Shown: piece by piece, positions 23,947 through 36,753 of the stretch | Layout of the letters: the number at the start of each line of letters is the position of its first letter | Position numbering within the stretch: the first letter of the stretch is position 1 | DNA from: Tragulus kanchil | Lineage: Eukaryota; Chordata; Mammalia; Artiodactyla; Tragulidae | Reading direction: 5' to 3' | Assembly (NCBI GenBank): GCA_022376925.1 | Contig: JAIOJX010000024.1 | Span: 169,101,108-169,165,107, forward strand | Length of the DNA: 64,000 bases | Translations under genes and position numbers: made by a program | The notes under the pieces: model-generated | What the model saw: the letters and a program-made list of their open reading frames with translations, nothing else | What the model was told of the DNA's origin: nothing | The model's database searches: none

Positions 23947-24395
23947 AGTAAAAGTTTAAAAAAAAACAAAACCAAAAAACTAGATCTATTCAGTGTTATG
24001 AAATATAGCAAATACAGCAAACTCTAAAAAAGATAAAATGAAAAGCCAGCACGTTTTCCCACAGATAACCACTGTAAGTATTTTGTAGCACTTTTTTTTT
24101 CTGTGAAAATAGGAGATAGGTAAAGAAGCCATGTAGGACACATAAACTGTCACTTTAACGGGCGAGGCCGGAGCTGCGCTCGGGTCTGTAGGCTCCTCTT
24201 TTGCTGGCCGCGTGGCTGCGCCCCTTGTCCTGGAGCCTTTGCACCCCTGTTCAGCCCTGCAGCCCGCCCTGCCCCACCCATCGCACTTCCAGCTCGCCAT
24301 TCTGCTCTGCTGTGTTTCCTGTAACACTTGTTGCCCCTTACTTATTAACCAGTGTTCTTCTTGTTTCCTGGTTGTTTCCTGTCTCTCCCTCATCC

Positions 24396-24510
24396 TCTCA
24401 ATGTAAGCTCCAAGAAGGCAGGACCTGAGCAGTCCTGTTCAGTTGTGTATCCAATGCCCCGTGCAGTGCCAAGCACACAGTAAGGACTACACAACTGCTT
24501 GTGGACAGAT
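24396..24510 (+). repeat. L2 LINE 3' end
   Basis: 'tgtaagctccaagaaggcag', 'tgtatccaatgccccgtgca' and 'aagcacacagtaaggactac' follow the L2 3' end in order, sense orientation. Confidence 0.7.
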
Positions 24511-24749
24511 GACGCAGCACTGTATGTCTCCCATTTTCCCCGACTGCAAGTTATAAGCACGTGTATTAATAGTGAAAAAGAAAACGTGTACAGTACCCAG
24601 ACTCAGGTTCAGCGGATTGGCGCTCAGAAGCCGCTACTCAGGAGTGAATGCTGATTGGAAAGTAAAGGTTGCTTGATTCGCGAGGTTGGCAACCTGGGGA
24701 GAAGGGGAACTCCTGTCCGAAAACTAGTTCTGAAGTTTCTGCTGGACCG

Positions 24750-25070
24750 TGACCGTCTGTAAAGGGAGAAGCCCCCGGGGGCGGGAGGTGCGGCCGCGTC
24801 TCTGCGGCCTGTCACTGTGTGCGGACTCTCTTCCGACTGGCTGGCGGCGCGGAGCCGGACCAGGGTGCCTCCCGCGCCTGGACGGAGGCTGTCGGTCCCG
24901 CAGAGGCCGCGGCAGCGTTTCGCCAGGTCTGTCCGTGGAGCGGGAAGCAGGCGCGGCCCCGCGCGGCCCTGCTGCTTCCTGATGGCTCCCGCGCCGCTCC
25001 TGCTGGCTGTCGGGAAACCCCCGCACGGGAGGCGGCCCGGAGCGTCGGAAGCGAAGCGACATGCTTTGTG
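24750..25070. promoter_or_regulatory. Small CpG-rich block
   Basis: About 320 bp with many CpG, 'gggggcgggag' and 'cggccgcg'-type motifs. The neighbouring DNA is CpG-poor. It could be a CpG-island promoter or a GC-rich repeat. No downstream ORF with a domain or a TATA box supports a gene. Duplication no. 7 breaks inside it. Confidence 0.45.
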
Positions 25071-27211
25071 TGAATAGTAAACGAGACACACAGGAAAGAA
25101 AGATATAGTAGGGAAATGCTGGGGTCTTCCCTGCTCAGGTGGAAGATGGAGTTTTCCGTTGTCATCTATCAGCTATTTCTACTTTGATCTAGCTCTGACC
25201 ACTGAAAAGCCTATATATGTGCAGGTCTGAAAAAAATCATTTCTCATTCTCTGTAGAGTTTACATTTGACTGTTTTCTTCTGAAAATCTGATGAAGGTAG
25301 ACTATCAGCTCTGTGATAGGAAACAATGTTTATGATAAAAAGGGCCCACTGCATCTGGACTTGAGGACAGTGAATGAATTAGAAAGACTTGGTGGAAAGC
25401 TGGGTCTTTGAAGTTTCCTAAGAAGTATGACTCTTGGAATTGGACATGTCCCTTCAGGGAACAGGGAAGCAAGCTCGTCTCATAACAATATTACTAGTAT
25501 TAGAATACAAGTTTCTAATTGGGATATGAGGTTTATATTTACTGTTTATCTGAAATTCAAGTGTAACTAAACATCCTGTACTTTATCTGGCAATTTTTGA
25601 GGAGTGATGGTGTTAGTTTGCAAACTGACCCCTGTGTGTGGAGGGCAAGAAGAGACTGAACAAAGAGGCGGGCCACTCAAGACTGGTAGGTGGCAGGTTT
25701 CAATATACAAAGCAATTTGCACACAAGGCTTATCCCGGATGCTGAAAGATGAATAGATCGCCACACCTGCCTGCTAGAGTCTGCTAGAAACTTAAAAATT
25801 CATACTGTCAACCCTTGGTATCTTCAGGGGATTGGTTTCAAGTTCCTATATAAAATGGCATAGTATTTACATATAGTGTATATTTATATCCTCCCTATGC
25901 TTTAAATCATCTTTAGATTACATAAAATACTTCATACAATGTAAATGCTATGTGAGTAGTTGTAAAACAATGTAAATGTCATGTAATTACTGGTCGACTT
26001 GTAGGGGTTAGGGAAAGGGGCAGGGCACAATTTTGGAAAGAATGACATAGCCCAAGGACACAGCATAAACCCATTAGAGTCAAATGGGTCCAAGATGGCA
26101 GACCAGACCTCGATCCTCACTGCTGGCTGTCGGGAAGCGACATCGGAAGCGACATGCTTGTGTGAATAGTAAACGAGACACACAGGAAAGAAAGATATAG
26201 TAGGGAAATGCTGGGGTCTTCCCTGCTCAGGTGGAAGATGGAGTTTTCCGTTGTCATCTATCAGCTATTTCTACTTTGATCTAGCTCTGACCACTGAAAA
26301 GCCTATATATGTGCAGGTCTGAAAAAAATCATTTCTCATTCTCTGTAGAGTTTACATTTGACTGTTTTCTTCTGAAAATCTGATGAAGGTAGACTATCAG
26401 CTCTGTGATAGGAAACAATGTTTATGATAAAAAGGGCCCACTGCATCTGGACTTGAGGACAGTGAATGAATTAGAAAGACTTGGTGGAAAGCTGGGTCTT
26501 TGAAGTTTCCTAAGAAGTATGACTCTTGGAATTGGACATGTCCCTTCAGGGAACAGGGAAGCAAGCTCGTCTCATAACAATATTACTAGTATTAGAATAC
26601 AAGTTTCTAATTGGGATATGAGGTTTATATTTACTGTTTATCTGAAATTCAAGTGTAACTAAACATCCTGTACTTTATCTGGCAATTTTTGAGGAGTGAT
26701 GGTGTTAGTTTGCAAACTGACCCCTGTGTGTGGAGGGCAAGAAGAGACTGAACAAAGAGGCGGGCCACTCAAGACTGGTAGGTGGCAGGTTTCAATATAC
26801 AAAGCAATTTGCACACAAGGCTTATCCCGGATGCTGAAAGATGAATAGATCGCCACACCTGCCTGCTAGAGTCTGCTAGAAACTTAAGAATTCATACTGT
26901 CAACCCTTGGTATCTTCAGGGGATTGGTTTCAAGTTCCTATATAAAATGGCATAGTATTTACATATAGTGTATATTTATATCCTCCCTATGCTTTAAATC
27001 ATCTTTAGATTACATAAAATACTTCATACAATGTAAATGCTATGTGAGTAGTTGTAAAACAATGTAAATGTCATGTAATTACTGGTCGACTTGTAGGGGT
27101 TAGGGAAAGGGGCAGGGCACAATTTTGGAAAGAATGACATAGCCCAAGGACACAGCATAAACCCATTAGAGTCAAATGGGTCCAAGATGGCAGACCAGAC
27201 CTCGATCCTCA
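25001..27211 (+). repeat. Direct tandem duplication no. 7, unit 1,119/1,092 bp
   Basis: Copy 1 is 25001-26119 and copy 2 is 26120-27211. Copy 2 lacks about 28 bases of GC-rich sequence right after the junction. Another difference is A/G near 25797 versus 26888. Confidence 0.93.
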
Positions 27212-27475
27212 GTCAGCGAGCTAAATGGCACACCCAGAGGCGCCAGGACAGTTCCGCCCCTTCCCCCAAAGAGCTGGAATAGCCCTCCCACTCATTAGCA
27301 TATAGAATTACCCAGCCCATAAAAGCTAAGAGCTCCATGTTTTTTCGGGGCTGCTGAATTCGCTCTGCGATGACCCACACACCCCACACTCTGTCGGTGG
27401 AGTGTGCTTTTCTCTGAATCTGAATAAATCCATTTCTTACCTATCACTTTGTTTATCATTGGATTCTTTCCTGCA
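27092..27475 (+). mobile_element. ERV LTR, sense
   Basis: Starts 'tgtaggggttagggaaaggg'. It contains 'ccaagatggcagaccagacc' (YY1-like), 'ctcattagcatatagaatta', a TATA-like 'cccataaaagc' and AATAAA in 'ctgaataaatcc', then a pyrimidine-rich end. This order fits a ruminant ERV LTR. Its first 120 bp recur at 26000-26119 because of duplication 7. The right edge is approximate. Confidence 0.7.
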
Positions 27476-28135
27476 AAGAGACATGAAGAACCTGAGCTCC
27501 ATTAGGTCCTGTAGCCAGGTATAGTGGGCTTTGGCTGAGTTTGGGTTCTAGCCATATGGGTTCAAGTCCTAAGTAGGATTTTGGCTGGGTTTGAGTCCTG
27601 GCCACATAGGTTTGAGTCCCAAACTGGGTTTGGGGTTTAAGTTGTAAATCCGAGGTAAAATGGTTTCACAGGCATTCAGAGGAATAACGCCCTGGTATGG
27701 AGGGTCATAAAACATTCAGACCCAGGACAAGACAATCATTAACTGCTGTCCAATTTATCAAAGAAAAATCAGGTGGACCATAAACTCTTAAACATGCATC
27801 TTGTTCTTAAATAATGGTCTGGGGTCTTGAGCAAGGGTCGCAGGCTGGCAACACCATGTTTGAAAAAACCCAAGGACTGGGGGATCCAAGAAAGCCATAC
27901 AAATGACAAACTGGACATTGTGATGTTTAAATTGACGGATCAGAAATTACATACATCTGTCCCCAAACTGACCAAAGATGATATATTAGAGTTAGTCTGC
28001 TGTTATTCTTGCCTTTTTGAGCACTTCACTCCTCAGTGCCTATTTAAAATAAACTTTGTCTCTGTGTTTGAGAGTTTGCAAAATTCATTCTTTGGCTCCG
28101 TGAGCAAGACTTGGTTTCCCATTTCAATGCCATGA
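27476..28135 (+). other. Probable ERV-derived or LTR-adjacent sequence, no intact gene
   Basis: Follows the LTR with repeated phrases like 'ggttcaagtcctaag' and 'ggtttgagtcc' (27540-27640). A second AATAAA context appears near 28048. No primer-binding site or gag-like frame is recognised. Confidence 0.35.
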
Positions 28136-29926
28136 GCGACTCTGGTCCCAGCCAAAACTTAGCAGGCAGTAGACCTTTAAACATGGTTCAGTGAAGGGCA
28201 CCAAGCCAGGCTGTGTTGAGACCACACCAGTCCACCAGTGGGACATTAGCGTGGTCAGGCTCCAGTAACAGGGCAGCATCCCCAGTCAGAAAGATCAGAG
28301 ATAATAGAATAGGCATTGTTTTTCTTTCCCTTAGTTTAAGATCTTTCTGATGCTACTTTGCAATATAGTCAATTTGCAATGTTGCAATTATTGTCAGTTT
28401 ATAACTGCCTAATTAAGATATTACATATCCATGGGGATATCTCTATTCTTTTTTAGATTTTTTTTCCCTAAAACGTGGGGCAGAGTGTCGAGTCTCAGGT
28501 CTTTGTGAATTCCGTGTCTCAGACAGTTTCCTGTTATACAAAGAAGAAAGATAGGAGATAATTATTGTGGACTCTTTCTTAAAGGTACAGATTTCTGTGA
28601 ATATATGCAAAGAAGGAGGAAAGGAAGGGGATAGTCCTTGTGGATTATTTGTAATGGATATATATTTCTTGTCAATGTAGGTACAGACATCCTAATTAAT
28701 TCCAGGCCCTTTACTTGGTTTTCCTGGCACACTTTATTTGACTTTGAATTCTCTGAGGCTCCTTTTGGATTGTCAATTTGTTGCCTAGTGTATCTATTTT
28801 TATTCTGCCTGGAAGGTACTTCATATCCCATAGTTTTCTGAAGCCTGACTGATTTCCATTAGTGTGTGATCCTTCATGGTCCATCTCTGTGGTATCATAA
28901 TTCCCCAATTTCAGTGGCTGTTTTCAATGAGTGAGAAATAGTCTACTGTAAATATGTACCCATCTTGTTTCAGCTTTAACCTCTCATTGGAGATGTTTTC
29001 TGGTTGTGTGTCTTGGCTATCGGAAGTAGTGTTGCAGTGTTCGTGGGGGTACATGCACGTTTTGATCAATGGTTTCTTGGGGTATAGGCCAAGATGTGAG
29101 AATGTCAGATCCTAGGTTTAATCTCTCTCAGAGGTTTGTTTGTTTTTTTTTTTTTCAGTCATTCAGAGTTTTTTTTCAGAGACTGTCCATTATACTAACT
29201 GTTGCCAGTGTATGTTTCCATAGACAGCTAGGAGCTTTCTTTTTCCTGCAGGATCCCTTCTGCATTTACTGTTTGTAGATTTGTGATGCTGGCTATTGTG
29301 ACTGGTAAGATTTATTTCCCATTGTGTGGCTTGGCATTCCAGCAGGAATTAGGGATCCTTAGCTAGCATCTTGTCCTGTTGTGGAGGTTTGATTATATTT
29401 TGTTTCTTTTTCTTTTTTTTTTCTTAAAGGGTGTCAGGACAATTTAACTTTGACAACTAGGTTCCTGAAAGTCAGGTGTGTTTGGTGTTTATTTCTCCCA
29501 CGCAGGGGCATTTTCTGAGGGTATCTGCCATTAACAGAACCCCAGTCCTTGTGAACTGAGGTGCCAGCAACACCAGATAAAGTTTTAGTTACAGAAAATG
29601 TCCACAAGTCGGCAGCAGTGTTCAGTCCTACGTTTCGTTCCTAAGACAAGCAGCGCTTTAGGGAGAGTTGACTTCCTGGACTGTGAAATAGAGTGAAACA
29701 ATCCCGAGCCAAAAAAAGGGGGGCTTGGTGTCCATACTCCCCTGCTCCCTGAAGCATCACACAAACAGCCTAGTCCTTTCTAGGTCCACAGCGCATTGCT
29801 CAGTGTGGCTGGAGGGGTAGCAGGTTGCACTCTCAGGAATGATACTTGAACTGGGAATCCCAGCATCAGTAGAGGCTGACCTCGCTGAATCTTGCCTTGA
29901 AGTTCCCGGAGGGCTTGATGTCCTGT
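28136..29926 (+). repeat. Macrosatellite-like unit A (about 1.79 kb)
   Basis: First of three diverged head-to-tail units. Shared landmarks with B and C: 'ggtcccagcc', 'gataatagaataggcattg', 'caatgttgcaattattgtca', 'caaagaagaaagatagg' and, near the end, 'agcatcacacaaacagcc'. These blocks keep their order throughout, so this is a real older tandem repeat, unlike the near-identical 1.1-kb duplications. Confidence 0.8.
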
Positions 29927-31615
29927 GGGACTGTGATCCCAGCCAAACGTGGGCGATATCCTCCTTTAAAAGGGGACCAGTGAAAGTCACCGTGCCAGGC
30001 TGTGTCAACCAGCCCTAGTCCCTCAGGGGGACCCAAGATTGCTCACCCTCCAGGGGGAACAGCAGCCCATGTCAGGGAGCTCAGAGACAATAGAGTAGGC
30101 ACTGCTCTTCTTTCCTTTCTTTAACATCTTGCTGACGCTGCAGTGCAAGACAGCCGATATGCAATGTTGCGATTGTTGCCAGTGTACAGCCATTCAGGCA
30201 TGACATGTCTGTTGGGTATCTGTGTTGCTTTTTGGATTTCACCATAGAAGAATGAGCAGTTTGCTGAGTGTCATCTCCTTGTAAATTATCTATGTCAGAT
30301 ACACTTCTCTTCAAAGAAGGAAGATAGGAAAGAATTTTTATGGATCACCTATTAGAGATAGTGATTTCTGTGTATAGGTATAGAGAGAGATTTCTGTGTA
30401 TATGTGGAAGGAAAGAAGGAAGGAAGGAAAAGGATAATTTTTGTGGATTGTTTACTACAGAGATAGATTTCAAAGTGGATATGGCTCTCCTAATTCATTC
30501 CATTTCTGAAACTCTTTGTTTGAATTCTCAGTCTCACTTTGAGTTGTAAATTTGTTGCCTTGTATGTCTATTTTCATTTTGTCTGGAAGTTAGTTTACAT
30601 AGTCTTCCTCTGCTTGACTGATTTTCCTTAGTGTATGATCCATCAGGGTCCATTGCTGTGGGTCCCAGTCTCATAATTTCCTAATTTGGGTGGCAGTTTC
30701 TTAGGAGTTAGAAATAGTCTGTCAGACGTATGTAGGGCATCTTGTTTAAGTTTTAATCTTTGGATGAGGATTTTGCTGATTGTTGGTCTTGTCTCCTGGA
30801 AGCAGTGCTGCACGTCGTTGAGGTGCACATGCCTTTTGAGCTATGATTTTCTCAAGATCTAGGATCAGGTGTGGGAATGTGAGGTTCGAGACTTAGCCCG
30901 TATTGATTTTTTTTTTTTTTTGGAGGAATCAGAGACGATCAGTTATACTGTCTTTTGCCAAAGTATATTCCCACTGACAGCTTAGAGGGATTCTTTTTCT
31001 TCGAAACTCCCTCCTGCATTTATGGTGTGTGGACTTGTGATGATGGCCTCATGAGTGGTGGGATTTGATTTCCTGTTTTCGTTTTGATGGGCATTCATGC
31101 TGAGCGTCTTGTATGTGATGACGTTTGTGGGTTTTTTCTTTATCCCCTTGAAATCTGTGAGGACAATTCACCTTTGGCCATTGGCCTCCTGAAAGATGGC
31201 TGTGTTTGGAATTTATTTCTCCCATCCCCACTCCAGGACATTTCCTGATGGGAGCTGTCCTTCTCCAAACCCCAGAGCTTGTGAATTAAGGTGCCTGGGA
31301 ACCCAGGGATCAAGTTGTACTTACAGAAATTTTCCACAAAGTGACAGCACTTTTAATGCCCATCAAAATGCAGAGTGGAATGTGCCTGAGTAAACACGGA
31401 AAGGCTTGTGTCTCACTGTTGTTTTTCCCCTAAAGCATCACACGAACACCCTGTGCAGACTAATCTGTTCAGGGTCCACAGCATACTGCGAATGGCGCTT
31501 AAGGGCCTAGGAGGCTACTCTCTCCTTAAAGAAGTTGAGCTGGGAACCCCAGCGTCCGAAGTGGAGGCTAGCTATACCTTACCTTCAAATTCCTCAAGCC
31601 CTGAGTGCCAGGAGG
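29927..31615 (+). repeat. Macrosatellite-like unit B (about 1.69 kb)
   Basis: Aligns to unit A along its whole length: 'gatcccagcc' at the start, 'gacaatagagtaggcactgc', 'caatgttgcgattgttgcca', 'aaagaaggaagataggaaag', a (GGAA)n at about 30408-30430, 'tagtgtatgatccatcaggg' and 'agcatcacacgaacaccctg' near its end. Substitutions and small indels are frequent. Confidence 0.8.
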
Positions 31616-33526
31616 GCTCTGGCCCCAGTCAGACCGAGCAGACAGTATAACTTTCAAAAGGGGTTGACAAAGGGCACCGTGCCAAGCAGCACGGACCCCG
31701 CCCCAGTTCAGCAGTGGGAGCCATGCCTGCTCAGCCTCCGGAGGTGGGTTAGACTCTCAATTCAGGGCCACCTGAGATAACAGAGTAGGCACTGCTTTCC
31801 TTTCTGTTTGCTATCTTGCCGCTGCTACCCTGCAGTCTGGTTGATTTATAATGTTGTGATTGTTGTCAGTGTTCAGCAGCCTGATTCAGATATTACGCGT
31901 CTTTAACTGATTTTCGGACTTTGGCCATAAGAAAGTCAAGCTCAGTGCTGAGCATCAGGTCCTTGTGAATTATCTATCTCATATGTATTATTCTGTGTAT
32001 ACAAAGAAGGAAGATAGACAATTATTGTGGATTTCTCTTATAAATATAGATTTCTGTGTGTATGTGCAAGTAAATAAGCAAGGAAAGAAGGAAGGAAGGA
32101 CAGAAGGAAGGAAAACATATTCCTTGTGGAAAGTCTGTTACAAATGTACATTTCTTGTCTGTGTCATATAGGAAAATATGAGCCCAGATTTGTCTCTATA
32201 CAAGATGCAGTTCTCCATATTTCATACAGGGAAGTATGGGCACATATAAAAATATGAAAAACACATCTTCAGAGTTAATTCCTTTTGAATCGTTCTTGAA
32301 AGAACAATATCAACACTTTTATGTACCTTACAACAGCACTAATTATCACAATGTGGGCCTGGTGATATGTGCATTATGCGTGGCTTTCTTGGCCAAAAAC
32401 CTTTTGGTAGATTCATTGATTGATCACTTACAGAAATTTTCCACAAAGTGACAGCACTTTTAATGCCCATCAAAATGCAGAGTGGAATGTGCCTGAGTAA
32501 ACACGGAAAGGCTTGTGTCTCACTGTTGTTTTTCCCCTAAAGCATCACACGAACACCCTGTGCAGACTAATCTGTTCAGGGTCCACAGCATACTGCGAAT
32601 GGCGCTTAAGGGCCTAGGAGGCTACTCTCCTTAAAGAAGTTGAGCTGGGAACCCCAGCGTCCGAAGTGGAGGCTAGCTATACCTTACCTTCAAATTCCTC
32701 AAGCCCTGAGTGCCAGGAGGGCTCTGGCCCCAGTCAGACCGAGCAGACAGTATAACTTTCAAAAGGGGTTGACAAAGGGCACCGTGCCAAGCAGCACGGA
32801 CCCCGCCCCAGTTCAGCAGTGGGAGCCATGCCTGCTCAGCCTCCGGAGGTGGGTTAGACTCTCAATTCAGGGCCACCTGAGATAACAGAGTAGGCACTGC
32901 TTTCCTTTCTGTTTGCTATCTTGCCGCTGCTACCCTGCAGTCTGGTTGATTTATAATGTTGTGATTGTTGTCAGTGTTCAGCAGCCTGATTCAGATATTA
33001 CGCGTCTTTAACTGATTTTCGGACTTTGGCCATAAGAAAGTCAAGCTCAGTGCTGAGCATCAGGTCCTTGTGAATTATCTATCTCATATGTATTATTCTG
33101 TGTATACAAAGAAGGAAGATAGACAATTATTGTGGATTTCTCTTATAAATATAGATTTCTGTGTGTATGTGCAAGTAAATAAGCAAGGAAAGAAGGAAGG
33201 AAGGACAGAAGGAAGGAAAACATATTCCTTGTGGAAAGTCTGTTACAAATGTACATTTCTTGTCTGTGTCATATAGGAAAATATGAGCCCAGATTTGTCT
33301 CTATACAAGATGCAGTTCTCCATATTTCATACAGGGAAGTATGGGCACATATAAAAATATGAAAAACACATCTTCAGAGTTAATTCCTTTTGAATCGTTC
33401 TTGAAAGAACAATATCAACACTTTTATGTACCTTACAACAGCACTAATTATCACAATGTGGGCCTGGTGATATGTGCATTATGCGTGGCTTTCTTGGCCA
33501 TAAATATCCTTTTGGTAGATTCATTG
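31319..33526 (+). repeat. Direct tandem duplication no. 8, offset 1,107 bp
   Basis: Copy 1 is 31319-32418 and copy 2 is 32426-33526. Near the junction copy 1 reads 'ggccaaaaaccttttgg' where copy 2 reads 'ggccataaatatccttttgg', a damaged contig end. A CT unit also differs near 31526 versus 32630. Confidence 0.93.
31616..32165 (+). repeat. Macrosatellite-like unit C, partial
   Basis: Matches the first 550 bp of units A and B ('gataacagagtaggcactgc', 'aatgttgtgattgttgtca', GGAA-type tract). Similarity then ends at about 'gtgtcatatagg'. The same part recurs at about 32722-33270 because of duplication no. 8. Confidence 0.75.
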
Positions 33527-33629
33527 TTGTCATTTGACTCATTAGTTCTTTCTGAAGCAAAGATTGAAATGGTTAATCTAGTTTATATGATTTAAAAAAA
33601 TAATTCCATTGAATCAGGATTAGGTAACT

Positions 33630-33995
33630 TTTAATTAATTAATTTATTTCTGGCTATTCTGCATTTTCACTGCTGCCACAGGCTCTTCTCTAGTTGCAGG
33701 GAGTCGTGGCTACTCTCTAGGTGAGTGAGCAGGCCTCTTGTTGCAGTGACTTCTCTTGTTGTGGAGACGTCTCTTGTTGTGGTATTCAAGCTCTAGAGCA
33801 CATGGGCTTCAACAGTTTTGGTACCTGGGCTCGATAATTGTGGCTCTGAGGCTCTAGAGCACAGGCTCCATAGGTGTGGCTCATGGGCTTAACTGCTCTG
33901 CAGCAGATGGGATCTTCCCGGATCAGGGATCGAACCCGTGTCTCCTGCATGGGCCGGCGAACTCTTCACCACTGAGCTACCAGGGAAGCCCTATA
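33630..33995 (-). mobile_element. CHR-2-type SINE, antisense
   Basis: Starts (TTAA)/(TTTA)-like tail then 'tctggctattctgcattttc', 'cacaggctcttctctagttg', 'gggatcttcccggatcaggg', 'atcgaacccgtgtctcctgc', ending in the head complement 'gagctaccagggaagccc'. Same subfamily as 16565-16893. Confidence 0.88.
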
Positions 33996-34009
33996 CGATT
34001 TTGAATAAT

Positions 34010-34560
34010 CTATTTTTTTTTTAACTTTTATTTTACTTTAAACTTTCACAGAGTTTTGTTGTTTACAGATATGTATGTTCCCAGATTTGAATAATCTTAT
34101 CTAAAGTAATTTCTCCATCGCTTCTTCTATTGTAAAAAATTTCCCGTTTTCATTCTGCTCCTTTTTTCTTCTTGTTTTTCTTTTGTGTTTGTAGCTATAC
34201 ATCTAATTGTTTTAAAAATTGAAATACAGTTGATTAACATAACTATATTTGTTTTGCCATACAAGATAGTGATCAATATAGTTACAGAATAAGCTTTATT
34301 TAAATATTACCAGATTTTGAGCTGTTCATTGATTTTGATGAGTTCCTTGGATGGGTGTCTTGGTTTGCAAATATTTCTTCCCATTCTGGATTGCTTTTTT
34401 CTTTTCTTAAGTTTTCCTTGGCTGGGCACCTGTTTTTAATTGAAGTAGGTCATGTTTTCCTGTTTTTAGTTTATTTCTCATTGCTCTAAGGCATGGATAC
34501 AAAAAGACCTTGTAAGTTTATATCTTTGTGTGTTCTGCCTATGTTTTTCTTAAGACTTTG
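34010..34560 (-). mobile_element. Possible L1 fragment, antisense
   Basis: Poly-T-rich start, then 'cacagagttttgttgtttac', also present at 17172-17192, and 'gtttgcaaatatttcttccc', an L1-like antisense block. Weakly supported. Confidence 0.4.
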
Positions 34561-36633
34561 GGTATGATGTGAGGAAAAAAGCAGAGCTTCACATTTCCAT
34601 GTACATCAGGGCAGCAAGACTTGGTCTGAACCGCCCTGGGTACCAGCCCTGGATTGCCTGTCTGCCCCATTCTGTGACTTGAGGGAGACTAACCTGCTGT
34701 CATGATTAAGCCACTATTCAATTTGTTAAAGATGTCTATCCAAATTACATTCTAACACACAGAATTTATACATTTGTATAAGTCAAACTTATCTGTACAC
34801 ATGCAAGAGGACGGGCCTTCCGGAGAGAACAGTAGAAAGGTACGAAATTCTAACAACTCCAAGTCCTTTTGACCAGTTTTCATGTTTACTAGACTCCTTT
34901 AGGGCCACAGTGGCATCCAGTAATGGCTTTAATGATGAGAGACAAAGATATTTTAACATTTCTAATCTTTTTTTTTAACGTAGTTTTTTAACATAATCTG
35001 TTACCAGCAAATTGCAAGAACAGTACAAGGAGTTCCATGTAATCTTCACACCCCATTCCCCAGATGTTACCATTTTCTCACACCCACGTTACGAATTTTT
35101 TTCTGAAATGTTTCAAAGTTGCCCACACATTGTCCTTGTACCTGTGAACACTTCAAGTGGGTATTCCTAAAAACAAGGGCTTTATGTGTAACGTAACCAT
35201 AGAAAGATAATCAAAATCAGAAAATTCAGCCTCATGCAATACTATTAGCTAACCTGTAGACCTTCTTCATATTTTGCCAGTTGGCCTAATAATATCCTTA
35301 CTACACCAAAGAAAGAGAAGAGAAAACTCCAATTATATGTTGCTTTCTGTTCTAGTGTCTTCCTAGTTCTTTTCACCCTGGAAAAATTTCTGTCTTGCGG
35401 TATTACCCAGCCTTTACATTTTTAAGGAGTCAGTTGTTTTCTAAAACGTCTCTCAGTTTGGGTACCTCTGATGCTTTTCTTTTATTTGATTTTGCACCAG
35501 AATCCTCCAGAAGTAATGCGATGTATCTCATGTTTTCCTGTTTTTAGTTTATTTCTCATTGCTCTAAGGCATGGATACAAAAAGACCTTGTAAGTTTATA
35601 TCTTTGTGTGTTCTGCCTATGTTTTTCTTAAGACTTTGGGTATGATGTGAGGAAAAAAGCAGAGCTTCACATTTCCATGTACATCAGGGCAGCAAGACTT
35701 GGTCTGAACCGCCCTGGGTACCAGCCCTGGATTGCCTGTCTGCCCCATTCTGTGACTTGAGGGAGACTAACCTGCTGTCATGATTAAGCCACTATTCAAT
35801 TTGTTAAAGATGTCTATCCAAATTACATTCTAACACACAGAATTTATACATTTGTATAAGTCAAACTTATCTGTACACATGCAAGAGGACGGGCCTTCCG
35901 GAGAGAACAGTAGAAAGGTACGAAATTCTAACAACTCCAAGTCCTTTTGACCAGTTTTCATGTTTACTAGACTCCTTTAGGGCCACAGTGGCATCCAGTA
36001 ATGGCTTTAATGATGAGAGACAAAGATATTTTAACATTTCTAATCTTTTTTTTTTTAACGTAGTTTTTTAACATAATCTGTTACCAGCAAATTGCAAGAA
36101 CAGTACAAGGAGTTCCATGTAATCTTCACACCCCATTCCCCAGATGTTACCATTTTCTCACACCCACGTTACGAATTTTTTTCTGAAATGTTTCAAAGTT
36201 GCCCACACATTGTCCTTGTACCTGTGAACACTTCAAGTGGGTATTCCTAAAAACAAGGGCTTTATGTGTAACGTAACCATAGAAAGATAATCAAAATCAG
36301 AAAATTCAGCCTCATGCAATACTATTAGCTAACCTGTAGACCTTCTTCATATTTTGCCAGTTGGCCTAATAATATCCTTACTACACCAAAGAAAGAGAAG
36401 AGAAAACTCCAATTATATGTTGCTTTCTGTTCTAGTGTCTTCCTAGTTCTTTTCACCCTGGAAAAATTTCTGTCTTGCGGTATTACCCAGCCTTTACATT
36501 TTTAAGGAGTCAGTTGTTTTCTAAAACGTCTCTCAGTTTGGGTACCTCTGATGCTTTTCTCATGGTTAGATTCAGTTTGTGTATTTTTGCACCAGAATCC
36601 TCCAGAAGTAATGCGATGTATCTCAGTGTTTCA
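34451..36633 (+). repeat. Direct tandem duplication no. 9, offset 1,078 bp
   Basis: Copy 1 is 34451-35528 and copy 2 is 35529-36633. Near its right end copy 1 lacks about 17-27 bases and is garbled (35480-35500) compared with 36560-36590. A T run also differs (about 34975 versus 36053). Confidence 0.93.
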
Positions 36634-36753
36634 TCTCATGAGGCGCATGTGGTGGCTATTTGTCCCATTACTGGTGATATGGACTTGGACCATTCGCTGG
36701 GGTAGTGCTCAGAAAAGTTGTTATTTTCTCTTTGTAAAATCAATAAGAATCTT
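34960..36753 (+). mobile_element. L1M-type LINE remnant
   Basis: Contains 'gcaagaacagtacaaggagt', 'cagatgttaccattttctca', 'ataatcaaaatcagaaaatt' and 'caatactattagctaacc', then 'tgtcccattactggtgatat', in the order seen in old mammalian L1M 3' regions. It is carried on after an LTR-like insertion and a SINE at 37798-37960. Length includes duplication no. 9. The strand label is by local convention and uncertain. Confidence 0.6.

Noticed and set aside
24624..25165. Overlapping frames of 117-155 codons on the minus strand and shorter ones on the plus strand in the CpG-rich block
   Set aside because: GC-rich DNA has few stops; several frames are open at once with Arg/Pro/Gly-rich content and no domain.
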